NCBI GenBank assembly: GCA_029261995.1
Contig: JAJDAF010000039.1
Coordinates: 343,779-407,778 of the forward strand
Reading direction: 5' to 3'
Source of the DNA: Candidatus Zhuqueibacterota bacterium
Lineage (GTDB): Bacteria; Zhuqueibacterota; Zhuqueibacteria; Oceanimicrobiales; Oceanimicrobiaceae
DNA length: 64,000 nucleotides
Of this stretch, positions 9,173 to 18,100 are shown in pieces. Position 1 is the first letter of the stretch, and each line of letters opens with the position of its first letter. Made by a program: the position numbers and the translations under genes. The notes under the pieces were generated by a model. The model was not told where the DNA came from. It searched no databases and saw only the letters and a program-made list of their open reading frames with translations.

Positions 9173-9183
9173 GTGCTGATTGC

Positions 9184-9217
9184 AGGCCATGCGGGCCACA
9201 ACGCATGGCCTTTTCTT
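9184..9217 (+). terminator. Rho-independent terminator after the small membrane protein
   Basis: AGGCCATGCG (9184-9193) and CGCATGGCCT (9202-9211) form a perfect 10-bp stem with an 8-nt loop, followed by TTTTCTT. It lies 12 bp after the stop codon at 9172 and overlaps the end of the convergent gene at 9216. Confidence 0.85.
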
Positions 9218-9722
9218 AGCTTGGCGCCGGAAATGCTTGTCTGTGCCAGGAGTCTGCAAACGGAATCTCCCAATTGGAGCCGCGAAAGTCACCGACGGTT
9301 AGAATCGTGTTGTCGAACACAATGGTTTCAGCGGTGACCTCTCCTGCCTGAACGCTTTTCTTGAAGGCTGCCCGGTCAACAGCACGAACACAACCATCGG
9401 AAGAACGGTAAAACACCGCCGAAGCAGTCCCGACGATCGGGCACGCCAGTTCGGTTTCCAACTGCTTGAGGAATCGAACCAGAGAATCCACCGAGCATCC
9501 CGAGGCCGCCATTCTACGCTCATCCACTCCCACCATGATGAATTGCTGGTGCACAAGTTGCCAGCCGGTTTCAAGCTCGCGTTTGTGAGCCGTCCAGCTC
9601 TCAAGAAATTCAGTAATCTGCTTGCTGACGAAGGCGATTTCAGTAGTATTTAACTCCCGACTGCAGGGATAAATCCACAATCGGCTGGCGTTAGCCAATT
9701 GCTCGAACGCAACAACACTCAT
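9216..9722 (-). CDS. Conserved hypothetical protein of the FCB group
   Basis: 168 residues, soluble, no signal peptide. Recognisable stretches are ASRLWIYPCSREL near the start, QFIMVGVDERRMAASGCSVDSLVRFLKQLE in parts around 60-95, and FRGSNWEIPFADSWH at the end. This matches my memory of a family of about 150-170 residues widespread in Bacteroidota and relatives, sometimes mislabelled ABC transporter ATPase although it has no Walker motifs. The Ala-Ser-Gly-Cys-Ser-Xaa-Asp stretch is its most conserved part. Function unknown. Confidence 0.55.
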   Translation of the reverse strand: MSVVAFEQLANASRLWIYPCSRELNTTEIAFVSKQITEFLESWTAHKRELETGWQLVHQQFIMVGVDERRMAASGCSVDSLVRFLKQLETELACPIVGTASAVFYRSSDGCVRAVDRAAFKKSVQAGEVTAETIVFDNTILTVGDFRGSNWEIPFADSWHRQAFPAPS

Positions 9723-9758
9723 AGTTCAACTCCTGTTTGTCCCGGCGTGACTGGCGGG

Positions 9759-10517
9759 TCATGGCGCCATCACGGCGCCATTGTTGATGTCAAATACCTG
9801 ACCGGTAAACGATGTCTGTTCTTGAGAAATGAGATATGCCACGAGGCTGGCGACTTCCTCCGGCTGGCTCATCTTCGCCAGCGGAACGTGGGCCATCTGC
9901 TCGCGATAGGCTGTGTCGTATTCCTTTTCCGTAACCTCCGCCAGGGCACGGATACCATCGCGAGCCATATCTGTCTCTACCCAGCCGGGGCAGATGGCAT
10001 TGACAAGAATTTTCCGGCGCGCGAATTCCGCCGCCCAGGAGCGCATCAATCCCAGCAAGCCTGCTTTGGAAGCACAGTATGCTGAGTAGCGTGGAATACC
10101 AAGCCGCGCCAATACGGACGACACAATAATGATATGCTTATACGCACTGGTGTCCTTCCGCAAAAAGGGCAAGCATTCGTTCACCAGATAATACGTGCCA
10201 GTCAGATTGATATTCAGAATTTCAAGCCAGCGGTCGTTGTCGCCGTAGTTGTTTTCGCCGCCGATACCGGCATTCGAGATGACGCCGGCCAGTGAATTCA
10301 ACTGCAGCTCGCCGAGCCCGGTCGCCAGGGACGTTCTGTCGGCAATGTCCGCTGTCAAGATTTGATGCCTTTCGGGAGAGTTCAGTTCTGCCCGCACCGT
10401 CTCCAGCTTGGTCTTCGTTCTACCCACCAGCACGGTGGCGTGGCCCTCTTTTGCCAGACGAACGGCAGTGGCTCTGCCGATACCCGAGCCTGCACCTGAA
10501 ATCAAGAATGTTGCCAT
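9759..10517 (-). CDS. Short-chain dehydrogenase/reductase (FabG-like)
   Basis: 252 residues from the ATG at 10517. The N-terminal nucleotide-binding motif is SGAGSGIG (7-14), with SNAG at 81-84. The catalytic residues are Ser134, Tyr147 and Lys151 (YCASK). The ending GQVFDINNGAVMAP is typical of classical SDRs. GRTKTK after beta-strand 2 favours NADPH. Substrate cannot be read from the sequence; closest in pattern to 3-oxoacyl-ACP reductases. It is separated by 36 bp from the downstream gene at 9722, so the two may be co-transcribed. Confidence 0.85.
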   Translation of the reverse strand: MATFLISGAGSGIGRATAVRLAKEGHATVLVGRTKTKLETVRAELNSPERHQILTADIADRTSLATGLGELQLNSLAGVISNAGIGGENNYGDNDRWLEILNINLTGTYYLVNECLPFLRKDTSAYKHIIIVSSVLARLGIPRYSAYCASKAGLLGLMRSWAAEFARRKILVNAICPGWVETDMARDGIRALAEVTEKEYDTAYREQMAHVPLAKMSQPEEVASLVAYLISQEQTSFTGQVFDINNGAVMAP

Positions 10518-10623
10518 TCGTCCTCTCAGTCGGTTTATCAACTCACTCTCTTCCACGATTTTTCAGAAGAAAATGAAGATACGTTCAAAACCGAAACTAT
10601 CCAAGAGAAATCTGGACGCCCCG

Positions 10624-11250
10624 CTAGTGCAGTCGAAAGACTACCGGAACCGCTACCCAGACGGCCACCGGCTGCTCTCTCTGATAGCCGGGATGCCATC
10701 GCGTTTGCATGATGGCGGCCTCTGCAGCCTGGTCCAGAGGCTGGTAGCCTGAGGTTTGCAGAATATGGGTTTGTTTGGGATGGCCATCAGCACCGACCAG
10801 GACCCGGACGATCACGCGGCCTTCGATGTGAAGCTTACGTGCGCTCTCGGGGTACACGAGATGGCGCGAAACCGATGCAGAACCGCCAATCAAGAAGGGT
10901 TTCTGTTCAACTGCAAAGAACTCATAGACCGGTTCGGTCATCCTCGGCGCTTGTGGCAATTCGAGTCCGGATCCGAAACCGATGGTTGGATCAATCGTCA
11001 CTTCCGGCGGGAGCTCGGGGTCGTCGGAAGGGATTGGGACGGTAGGACGTGGTGGTGATGCAGGCCGTTTATTTCCGGTTTTTGGCGTCGGTGGCCGAAC
11101 ACCGCGATAAGGCTCCACAAAGGGCTTGGGGTACGCCTTCAAATCGATATTTCGGCCCACCCATGACAGAAAGAGCAGACAAGTCAGGGCAAGAATCAGC
11201 GCCATCTCAATGCGCTTGCGGTAGATTCTGTTGCGTTGTAGCTGTTTCAT
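10624..11250 (-). CDS. TonB-family energy-transducing protein
   Basis: 208 residues from the ATG at 11250, with GGTGCGAC just upstream. The layout is TonB-like: a short basic cytoplasmic N-terminus, one transmembrane helix (about 15-33), a proline-rich periplasmic stretch (about 48-80) and a C-terminal TonB domain (about 125-208) with YPESARKLHIEGRVIVRVLV, DGHPKQTHILQTSGY and a final WVAVPVVF strand. It would pass energy from an ExbB/ExbD motor to an outer-membrane receptor. It is the third gene of the sigma factor operon, 22 bp after the small membrane protein. No ExbB/ExbD is adjacent; the nearest pairs are at 24-28 kb. Confidence 0.82.
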   Translation of the reverse strand: MKQLQRNRIYRKRIEMALILALTCLLFLSWVGRNIDLKAYPKPFVEPYRGVRPPTPKTGNKRPASPPRPTVPIPSDDPELPPEVTIDPTIGFGSGLELPQAPRMTEPVYEFFAVEQKPFLIGGSASVSRHLVYPESARKLHIEGRVIVRVLVGADGHPKQTHILQTSGYQPLDQAAEAAIMQTRWHPGYQREQPVAVWVAVPVVFRLH

Positions 11251-11272
11251 GTCGCACCTCCTTTGCGTAAAT

Positions 11273-11491
11273 TCACTTGACGTACAGCACAAAAAAGACA
11301 AAAAGAAGAACCAAAATGATCGAAGCCAGCGCCCACGTCCAGGGTGGGACTTTCAACAGCGGACGGGCGCGCCGGCGCGCGCGTTGCGCATTAATAACGT
11401 GACGCCAGGTTCCCTTACGAAACGGAGTGACATCCTGGTCAGGCAGCTTTCCGTCCTGCAAAAAGTTTTCAATCTCTCGAATCTTCTTCAT
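11273..11491 (-). CDS. Small membrane protein co-transcribed with an ECF sigma factor
   Basis: 72 residues, with a charged cytoplasmic N-terminal part (1-48) and one C-terminal transmembrane helix (about 50-70). Its ATG overlaps the sigma factor stop by 4 bp (ATGA), so translation is coupled. The position is the usual one for an anti-sigma factor, but the HxxxCxxC zinc motif of the ZAS family is absent and the protein is short. An anti-sigma role is therefore only inferred from position. Confidence 0.65.
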   Translation of the reverse strand: MKKIREIENFLQDGKLPDQDVTPFRKGTWRHVINAQRARRRARPLLKVPPWTWALASIILVLLFVFFVLYVK

Positions 11492-12066
11492 AATATCTTT
11501 CTCAGTTGAATCAGCGCTCTCCGAAGGTGTGTCTTCACCGTGTTTTCGGGTAGCTCCAGAATCTCCGCAATCTCACGGATGGCCTTCCCTTCGAAATATT
11601 TCAAGGTCAGAACCGCCTGAAACTTGGGCTTGAGTCTTTGAATACCGGCTGCCGCCTGCATAAACTTCTGATTCTTCAGAATGTTCTCTTCGATTTCAGT
11701 CAGGTGCGTGTCCGCTTCTTCATCAGAACGAAGGTGTGCGACCATGTCTCGCGTGAGCGGCACCACGCGCTTTCGTTTTCGATAGTTGAGATTTACCTCG
11801 TTGGTCGCGATCCGGTAGAGCCATGCAGAAAGGGAAATGTTCTTCCACTGAAAACCAGTAACATGCTGCACAGCTTTGCAGAAGGTGTTGGCTGTGAGGT
11901 CTTGCGCCAAACTGACGTTGGCGGTACGGCGCAGGATGTAATTGAATATCCGGTCGTGATACTTGATGAAGATATTCTCAAAAGCCGTGAGGTCGCTGCG
12001 GCACTGCCGGATCCAGACCAGCTCTTGCAGTTTCTCCGTTTCCAGCGGTTTGTGTGGCTCGCGCAA
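11488..12066 (-). CDS. ECF-type RNA polymerase sigma factor
   Basis: 192 residues. Region 2 (about 25-95) includes FIKYHDRIFNYILRRT, the QDLTANTFCKA core and WLYRIATNEVNLNYRKRKR. Region 4 (about 135-190) has LKYFEGKAIREIAEILELPENTVKTHLRRAL, split here as LKYFEGKAIREIAEIL then ELPENTVKTHLRRAL, a clear helix-turn-helix. The start is a TTG at 12066 with AGGAGG 4 nt upstream; no ATG fits. The operon continues with a small membrane protein and a TonB-domain protein, suggesting control of an envelope or uptake function. Targets are unknown. Confidence 0.88.
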   Translation of the reverse strand: MREPHKPLETEKLQELVWIRQCRSDLTAFENIFIKYHDRIFNYILRRTANVSLAQDLTANTFCKAVQHVTGFQWKNISLSAWLYRIATNEVNLNYRKRKRVVPLTRDMVAHLRSDEEADTHLTEIEENILKNQKFMQAAAGIQRLKPKFQAVLTLKYFEGKAIREIAEILELPENTVKTHLRRALIQLRKIL

Positions 12067-12345
12067 AATGCCTCCTGCCTTTGCGAATTGATTGTGGAGT
12101 TATTTAGTCAATGCAGTCGGGAGTCGAATGTTTCACTTGCTGTCAAGAACATTACAAATATCCGAAGCCACGCTGATGAACCTGCGGTATGTCACGACCA
12201 TTTCTGGCGCAACGGACAAGTAGATGATGGTGGTTTGATTAGGATTTCACCACAGGAATTCAATAACCCGGCATAGATAATCAAGGGAGGATGGAACGAA
12301 AAACCCCACTGCTTAATGGTGCTGCAAGATGTCGTTGAACAAAGC

Positions 12346-14085
12346 TCACTTGAATGATAAATAGGGCAGCATCAGTTGCCCGCGAATCGTCCCCCGTTCT
12401 ACTCTCCCGCTTGCCGACCGGAACCCTTCATTTGCAATGATCGCCCGCCATTTAAGGTAGTAGAATCTTCGCAGGACATCATAGTCATTCTCCCGCATCT
12501 TGGCAAAGGGATTGAGCTGCAGATCCGCATTTTTGTGAGCATGATACTGCTCCAGAACCGCGGACCACATCGGCCGGGAAGCTGGTGGTCCGAGCGTCTC
12601 TGAATTGAGCATCGAACTGCGCACCGGGAGTTGAAATGAGTGGCGTGCAAGCTTCGCCTGAATGGTTTTCCGGGTCATCCATTTTGCCAGTCCGACTGAC
12701 AAAGCATACGAAGGCGAAGATTTTGGAATTCCCCAAAACCAGACATTTGCAAATCCAGCTCTCTTGTGCTCCCCACCCGCCGGATAGTTGCTACCGAGAG
12801 GCAAAGGTGCAATACCGATGTCAGGGTCGTTTGGCTGCAGGCCGGCCAACTGTGAGCCATTCAGAAAAGCCATGAACACCCTGCCCGAGTTGAGCAGCCC
12901 TACAATATCTCCCTGCGTTGTACCGCCAGGCAACCATGTAGCCGGATAAAGTAGATCGGCCTCACGCAGAATGGCATCCCAGTAGAACGCTTCGACTACA
13001 CCTGCTGCCAGCGGACCGTTGGTCCGGTTGGGTAAACTAAAAACATCATCGAGCCGGGCGCCGTGCGCGAGCGCTTTGTTCAGAATCAGGCTAAATGTAG
13101 CTGGTGAATCAGTGCAGGGGTAGGCAAGCTTCGGCTCGTGGCCAGCGCCTTGATTCCTGGCCCAGAAGGCGCCAGCGACAAAAATATCAAGATAATCCCA
13201 TTGCCCAACGTCGGATTCGAGTTCGTAGTCCGTCGGCAGTGGAATACCGGCGACCCTGCTCAGTCGATAATCCAGGTCGGCGCGCCGATCACGCCAAAGC
13301 TCAACCGCTTCACTCACCTTTGATTTTCGGTAGACCAAGACGAGGGTCTCGTACGCGGACGGCAAGAAGAACAACTCGCCATTTCCAGCCTGATTTCTGC
13401 CAAAGCGCAATGCTGTGCTGTCGATTGGCGCAAGCAACTTCTGGAATCTGTCAACGGGCATGTGGAGATGATTGCGGGCTACTTCTTCAAAAGACATCAT
13501 AGCCACGGGCTCGGCATTCATGAGTACGCCCGTCAGGTTCAGCGGCACATACGTCAACAGAAGTCCTGATGAATCCAGACTCGACTCAACTTTGGGGAGC
13601 AACTCGTGGTCGTTTTCCGGCGAATACGTATCGATGACGATATCGACGTCGTATTCCGTCTCGAACCCCGACAGCATTTCAGTATCGATCCAATGTGCCG
13701 TTTGCCGTGTGTCTGGCAACAGAATCGTGTACTGCTGAGGTGGCGCTGCAGACAGATGATAAAAGGCGAGGCCGAAAAGAATGCTGCCAATGATGTAGGC
13801 TACGCCTTCGGTTTTTAGTGTGAAGTCCTGCGTTCCGGGCTCACCATGGAACCAGGCCGCGATGAGAACCATCGGAAAGAGTGCGATCCCGAAATTTCGG
13901 ATAATCTCAATGGTGCCGGCTGAGAACCCGAAATAGATTATCATGGGCTCCAGCGCATTCCAGATCCCAATGAAATAGACTGCCGCCCACCAGTGCACCC
14001 GTTTGTCAATCAACGCACGAAAGAATCTCTTGACAGCTGTGACACTGGTTTGAATCAAGGACTTCTCTGATGAATTCTCGCTCAT
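12346..14085 (-). CDS. Membrane-anchored extracellular solute-binding-like protein
   Basis: 579 residues from the ATG at 14085. The N-terminal 130 residues hold three to four transmembrane helices with an AAWFHGEPGTQ loop. I have seen similar modules ahead of sensory and TPR domains in related bacteria. Residues about 135-560 resemble a type 1 extracellular solute-binding domain (MalE-like): YTILLPDTRQ, FLPSAYETLVLVYRKSK, GDIVGLLNSGRVFMAFLNGS and GFANVWFWGIPKSSPS followed by SVGLAKWMT. No ABC permease or ATPase is nearby. I infer a sensor or periplasmic receptor rather than a transport component. It belongs with the next two upstream minus-strand genes (TPR-CHAT cluster), 122 bp away. Confidence 0.65.
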   Translation of the reverse strand: MSENSSEKSLIQTSVTAVKRFFRALIDKRVHWWAAVYFIGIWNALEPMIIYFGFSAGTIEIIRNFGIALFPMVLIAAWFHGEPGTQDFTLKTEGVAYIIGSILFGLAFYHLSAAPPQQYTILLPDTRQTAHWIDTEMLSGFETEYDVDIVIDTYSPENDHELLPKVESSLDSSGLLLTYVPLNLTGVLMNAEPVAMMSFEEVARNHLHMPVDRFQKLLAPIDSTALRFGRNQAGNGELFFLPSAYETLVLVYRKSKVSEAVELWRDRRADLDYRLSRVAGIPLPTDYELESDVGQWDYLDIFVAGAFWARNQGAGHEPKLAYPCTDSPATFSLILNKALAHGARLDDVFSLPNRTNGPLAAGVVEAFYWDAILREADLLYPATWLPGGTTQGDIVGLLNSGRVFMAFLNGSQLAGLQPNDPDIGIAPLPLGSNYPAGGEHKRAGFANVWFWGIPKSSPSYALSVGLAKWMTRKTIQAKLARHSFQLPVRSSMLNSETLGPPASRPMWSAVLEQYHAHKNADLQLNPFAKMRENDYDVLRRFYYLKWRAIIANEGFRSASGRVERGTIRGQLMLPYLSFK

Positions 14086-14207
14086 CTGCTTGCCTCGCTG
14101 GTTAAGGAGAATGCCAAACGTCACCGTCTCATACCGGCCCATCTGACGTGCAAGTTGCAGGAACGGCAGATCCGGCGGCTCGACGCCATGCTGAAAACTT
14201 CCGGAGT

Positions 14208-15113
14208 CTAACTCTGCAGACTTGGGAAACGCAAGTCGAACAGCTCAAACAATCCCTTGACCTCGGAACGCACGAACTCCACATCTTGTGTGCTTTCGAC
14301 CAGAAAGAGGCTGCTAAGTTCGCGCAGGCCGCCCTTAAGCTCACGAGATCTCTCATCACGCTGACCGGCCTGAAAAATCTCATTGGCCAGGTCCATGAAA
14401 TGGCCAATGTTGATGCCCTGGAAAGAATGATTCATCACGTTACGTAGGTAGCCCACATCACTCTCGCTGGCGACGAGGCAGAGATTCGAAAGCTCAGCCT
14501 GCCAGACCAGCCACTTGCCCAATGTAAAACTAACACTGCTCTTCGAGTCTTTCAGCATGAAAACCCCGAGTTGCGATGAAATCGCCTCCAATGCCTCGTC
14601 TACCTCACGAATATCGACGGTTTTGTTACGCTGTTTGCTGGCGGCGAACTTCTGCTTGATGGCATCGATGGCCTCCAGGAGATCTTGTGGGGCCTGCAAC
14701 AGGTGCAGGCGGTGATTGATCTTCAGCAGGTACTCTTCCATCGCATACTTAAGCTGGTCCAGTTGCTGAGGGTTACGACTTCCGGCCATAAATTGGGCCC
14801 AGTCCCAGCGAGCCGCCGTGAAATAGGCGCCAACGATTGTGGCTTTCTTTAAATCTGCTTCCTGCTCAAGCTGTTCGGCTTGCACGGGAAGCTCGTCTCC
14901 GCCACGTAGGCTGAATAACACCATCTCATCGCTAAGTCGCGGCAAGGCCTGGTCCATCACATCTACAGAAATTGCGCTTTCGCCAAGACGCTGCAGGATG
15001 TCATCGATGTCGGGCGGCGGGTGCTGTGCGCACGCGCTGGTGCAGTTAAGAAAAAGAATGAGTGTGGCCAGAGCCCCACCTGGCGGCCTGAAGGGTGATT
15101 TAAAAAGCTTCAT
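14208..15113 (-). CDS. Secreted alpha-helical protein of unknown function
   Basis: 301 residues from the ATG at 15113, preceded by GGAGG 7 nt upstream. The signal peptide covers about 1-30 (ATLILFLNCTSACAQ). The rest is rich in Leu, Glu and Gln and looks entirely helical, with short repeats such as LKYAMEEYLLKINHRL and LKGGLRELSSLF. No known domain is recognised. It starts 55 bp after the stop of the giant TPR-CHAT gene and is probably co-transcribed, so it may be a partner, inhibitor or substrate of that protein. An in-frame upstream start at 15308 overlaps the CHAT gene and is rejected. Confidence 0.6.
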   Translation of the reverse strand: MKLFKSPFRPPGGALATLILFLNCTSACAQHPPPDIDDILQRLGESAISVDVMDQALPRLSDEMVLFSLRGGDELPVQAEQLEQEADLKKATIVGAYFTAARWDWAQFMAGSRNPQQLDQLKYAMEEYLLKINHRLHLLQAPQDLLEAIDAIKQKFAASKQRNKTVDIREVDEALEAISSQLGVFMLKDSKSSVSFTLGKWLVWQAELSNLCLVASESDVGYLRNVMNHSFQGINIGHFMDLANEIFQAGQRDERSRELKGGLRELSSLFLVESTQDVEFVRSEVKGLFELFDLRFPSLQS

Positions 15114-15168
15114 GACGCAACCTCCATAACATTTGACAATACCGAGAACAGACTGCAAGATGTGTTGA

Positions 15169-18100
15169 CTACCGTGCAGCATCAGTGGCAGCGGGCGGCG
15201 TGCTCCAGTAGCCGTACAATAAAAAACCTGCCCAAAAGAACGGATGTGCCGTCTGTGGATTTCTGAGCATGGCCAACTGTGCATCACGCAAGGCCATTGC
15301 TTTATCATGCTTGGCTTGAAAAAAATTCCTGAAAAAGGCTGACATGAGATTCGGGGTAAACATGTCGCTGACCGGCCAAAGCGTGGCCATCACTGAGGAT
15401 GCGCCCGCCTGACTAAAGGACTGAACCAGGTTCCGAACGCCGAAGACCGGGGTGTCTTCGCCAACCGCCGTGGCGCAGTTTGGGAGAATCGCAAGATCCA
15501 TCCGGGCAAAATTGCCGCCTGACTGTCTGGCCTGCTCAATTTCGCGAGTGTACCAGCGGCCATCCTCGCCGTCGGCGCTTGCCAACTGCAAGTAGGTCTT
15601 GCCGGTTTGCTCAGGATTGACATTACAATGGCCAGACAGAATGAAGACACAGCTTTGCAGGCTCTCCGTTTTCGCCCGGGACTCAGATGCATCCCGCTCC
15701 GTGAAAATCCGGGCTTGTGGCGCAAATACGCGCAAGCTATCCACCTCCCGCTGGACCCCTGACAGATTTCCGGCGGAGTAACCCAGATAAGAAACCCGCT
15801 GGCGACAAACATCCGCCGATACATTCGAACCGCCACTGATGCTGCGCGCAAATGTCGTGGAGGTCAGGTAGGCAACGGTCCATTTTTGAATAACAAACTC
15901 AAGGTGGCCATCGCTTTGCTCTGTCAACGCGTGCAGAGGCAAGTAGTAGAGCATGCCGGACGGGATAATGAGTAGAGTCTTCGCGGCGCCAAACAGATTG
16001 GCCACTGGTTTGATGAGATAGCGATGCAATTCCGTAGAAATCTTGACAAGCGGCCGCAGCCTGTCCTCGGACCAGGAGTCCACCCTCAAAAAATCATCTA
16101 CTTCGGCACGGCCTCGGCCCGACTCCACGAAATTCTGAACAGCGTCATCCCTCTGCTTCTTGACCAGTGCCCGATACTCCCTGATTTTTGCATACAGGTC
16201 TGCACGCGAAATGTCAACTGACGTGGCCTTGTAATCATCCTGTGTGGCCACGTAAATGTAGAGCTTGTTGGGTGCGGGATAAAAAGTCACGACAACGGCG
16301 TCGTCTGGAATCTTGTCCTGAATCGAAGCGATGTTCGCTGCGCTGATACGCAAAACTCCCGGATAGTCCGGATAGTTCTCGAAAAGCCAGCGTTCCAGAT
16401 CCGTGACTTCCTGCGAGGTTCGCGCCAGGACCACAGACAGCCGGTTCACCACTGCGGTATTCTTCTGATTCTGTTGAATCTGACCCTGCAGCAGTCGCTC
16501 TTTCTCGAGTACGATTTTGAGTTCCGCAAGCTTGTTTGCCAGCTTCAGATTTCCGGTGGTTCGAGCTTTGCCCTCGTAGAGTTCTACCAGCCCCGTCGAT
16601 AATGACCGGTCGATGTACTCGTAAGCACGGTTAGCATCTCCGAGTCTGTCAAACAGGAGTGAAATAACACGATCGTAAAGGTCAGTAGTACTCTTGATGT
16701 ACGATTGGAACAAGTCGCCGTTCTTGAACCCTTCACGAATGTGCTCGACCTCAGAAATAGCTCTGTCGTAGGCCGTGAGTGCGCTCTCATACTGTCCCAT
16801 CTGTTCATAGGCGACACCCTGGTTCGAAAAGACGGCAATGAGAAGGCGCTTCAGATAAATGCCTTCCGCCTCCTTCTGAGCCATCTGAAAATGGGAAAGT
16901 GCAGGTAGATTCAGCCCGCGCTCGAGTTCCAGAATTCCCAGATTATTGAGGGCGATTGCGACACTTTCAGATTCCTTGAACCGGCTGCTTATGGCATTGG
17001 CCTGTTCATAGAATAGGCGCGCCTGGTTGACATCGCGCTTGCGGTGTGCGATATTTCCGAGATTGATATAGGCCGACGCTATCATCAGCGAGTCTTTTTG
17101 CAGAGACGCAATTGCAAGAACTTCGCTGTGGTGGGTTTGCGCAACATCAACATCTCCGGCTACAGTCAGAATGTTCGCCAAACCGGTGAGGCTCGCCATA
17201 ATATGGCTTGAATCGCGTACCGCGCGCGCTTGCCGCAGGGCAGCTTGGTAGAATTTAGTAGCCTCACTATCTGAGTTGATTTCGTGGTAGACATTAGCTT
17301 TGTTTACCAGCGCGGTCAAGCCAAGTTTAATAATCTCCGGGTCAAGTGAAGCGGAGTCGGCGCCGGCTCTATCATAAAACGCGATGGCCTGTTCATACAA
17401 ATCGCGCTGATAAAAGGAATCCGCTTGCCGCAAGGCGATGCGCAATTGTCCCACCCGATCGCCAGACTGCTGGTAGAGTTCTCCGGCCTTATTGAGATAA
17501 TCCGATGACGTGTCAAAATCTCCGAGAGCCGATGACGATTTGGAAAGTCTGTCGTAGGCAGCGATTTTCTGTTCGCCCTGCACGAACGTGCCACCGTCGC
17601 GCAGAGCCTCCTGAAATTTCGAATGCGCTTCAGAATACAAACCCTGGCCAAAGTAGACATCACCCAGACCCAGGAGCACTTTGAATGCATTTACCTGGTC
17701 GTGATTGTCCTGAAAAATGCCAAGGCATTGCTCGTACTTCAGCCAGGCGTCTTCGTGTCTATAGAGCTTGACAAGGCAGTCAGCGGCATGCCGCCGGCAT
17801 TCGGCAAGCTCTTGCTTCGAACCTGTCGTTTCGTATCGCGCTGAGGCTTCGTTGTACAGAGCAAGCGCCTGCTCATAGTGTTCGAGATTGAAGGTTGCGT
17901 GACCGGCATTAGTCAGACAAAGAGCCGCGTTTTCGACGTCCCCGCCAGTGCTGAAGACGGATTCCGCTCTGAGGTAGAGATCGATTGCGGCGGCGTACTC
18001 CTTATTTCCGAAGCGCACGCGGGCCACGCCAAAATCGCATTCCGCGACACCTTGTGCCTTGCCAGCCGAAGAGAGGAGTGCTCTGGCATGAACGTAGGCG

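Noticed and set aside
12100..12160. GAAAC-like box before the ECF sigma factor as autoregulated promoter
   Set aside because: GAAAC is present but I find no matching -10 element at the correct distance, so it is not reported as a promoter.
15390..15851. Second frame in the CHAT region
   Set aside because: It shares DNA with the CHAT catalytic part and shows no family similarity.
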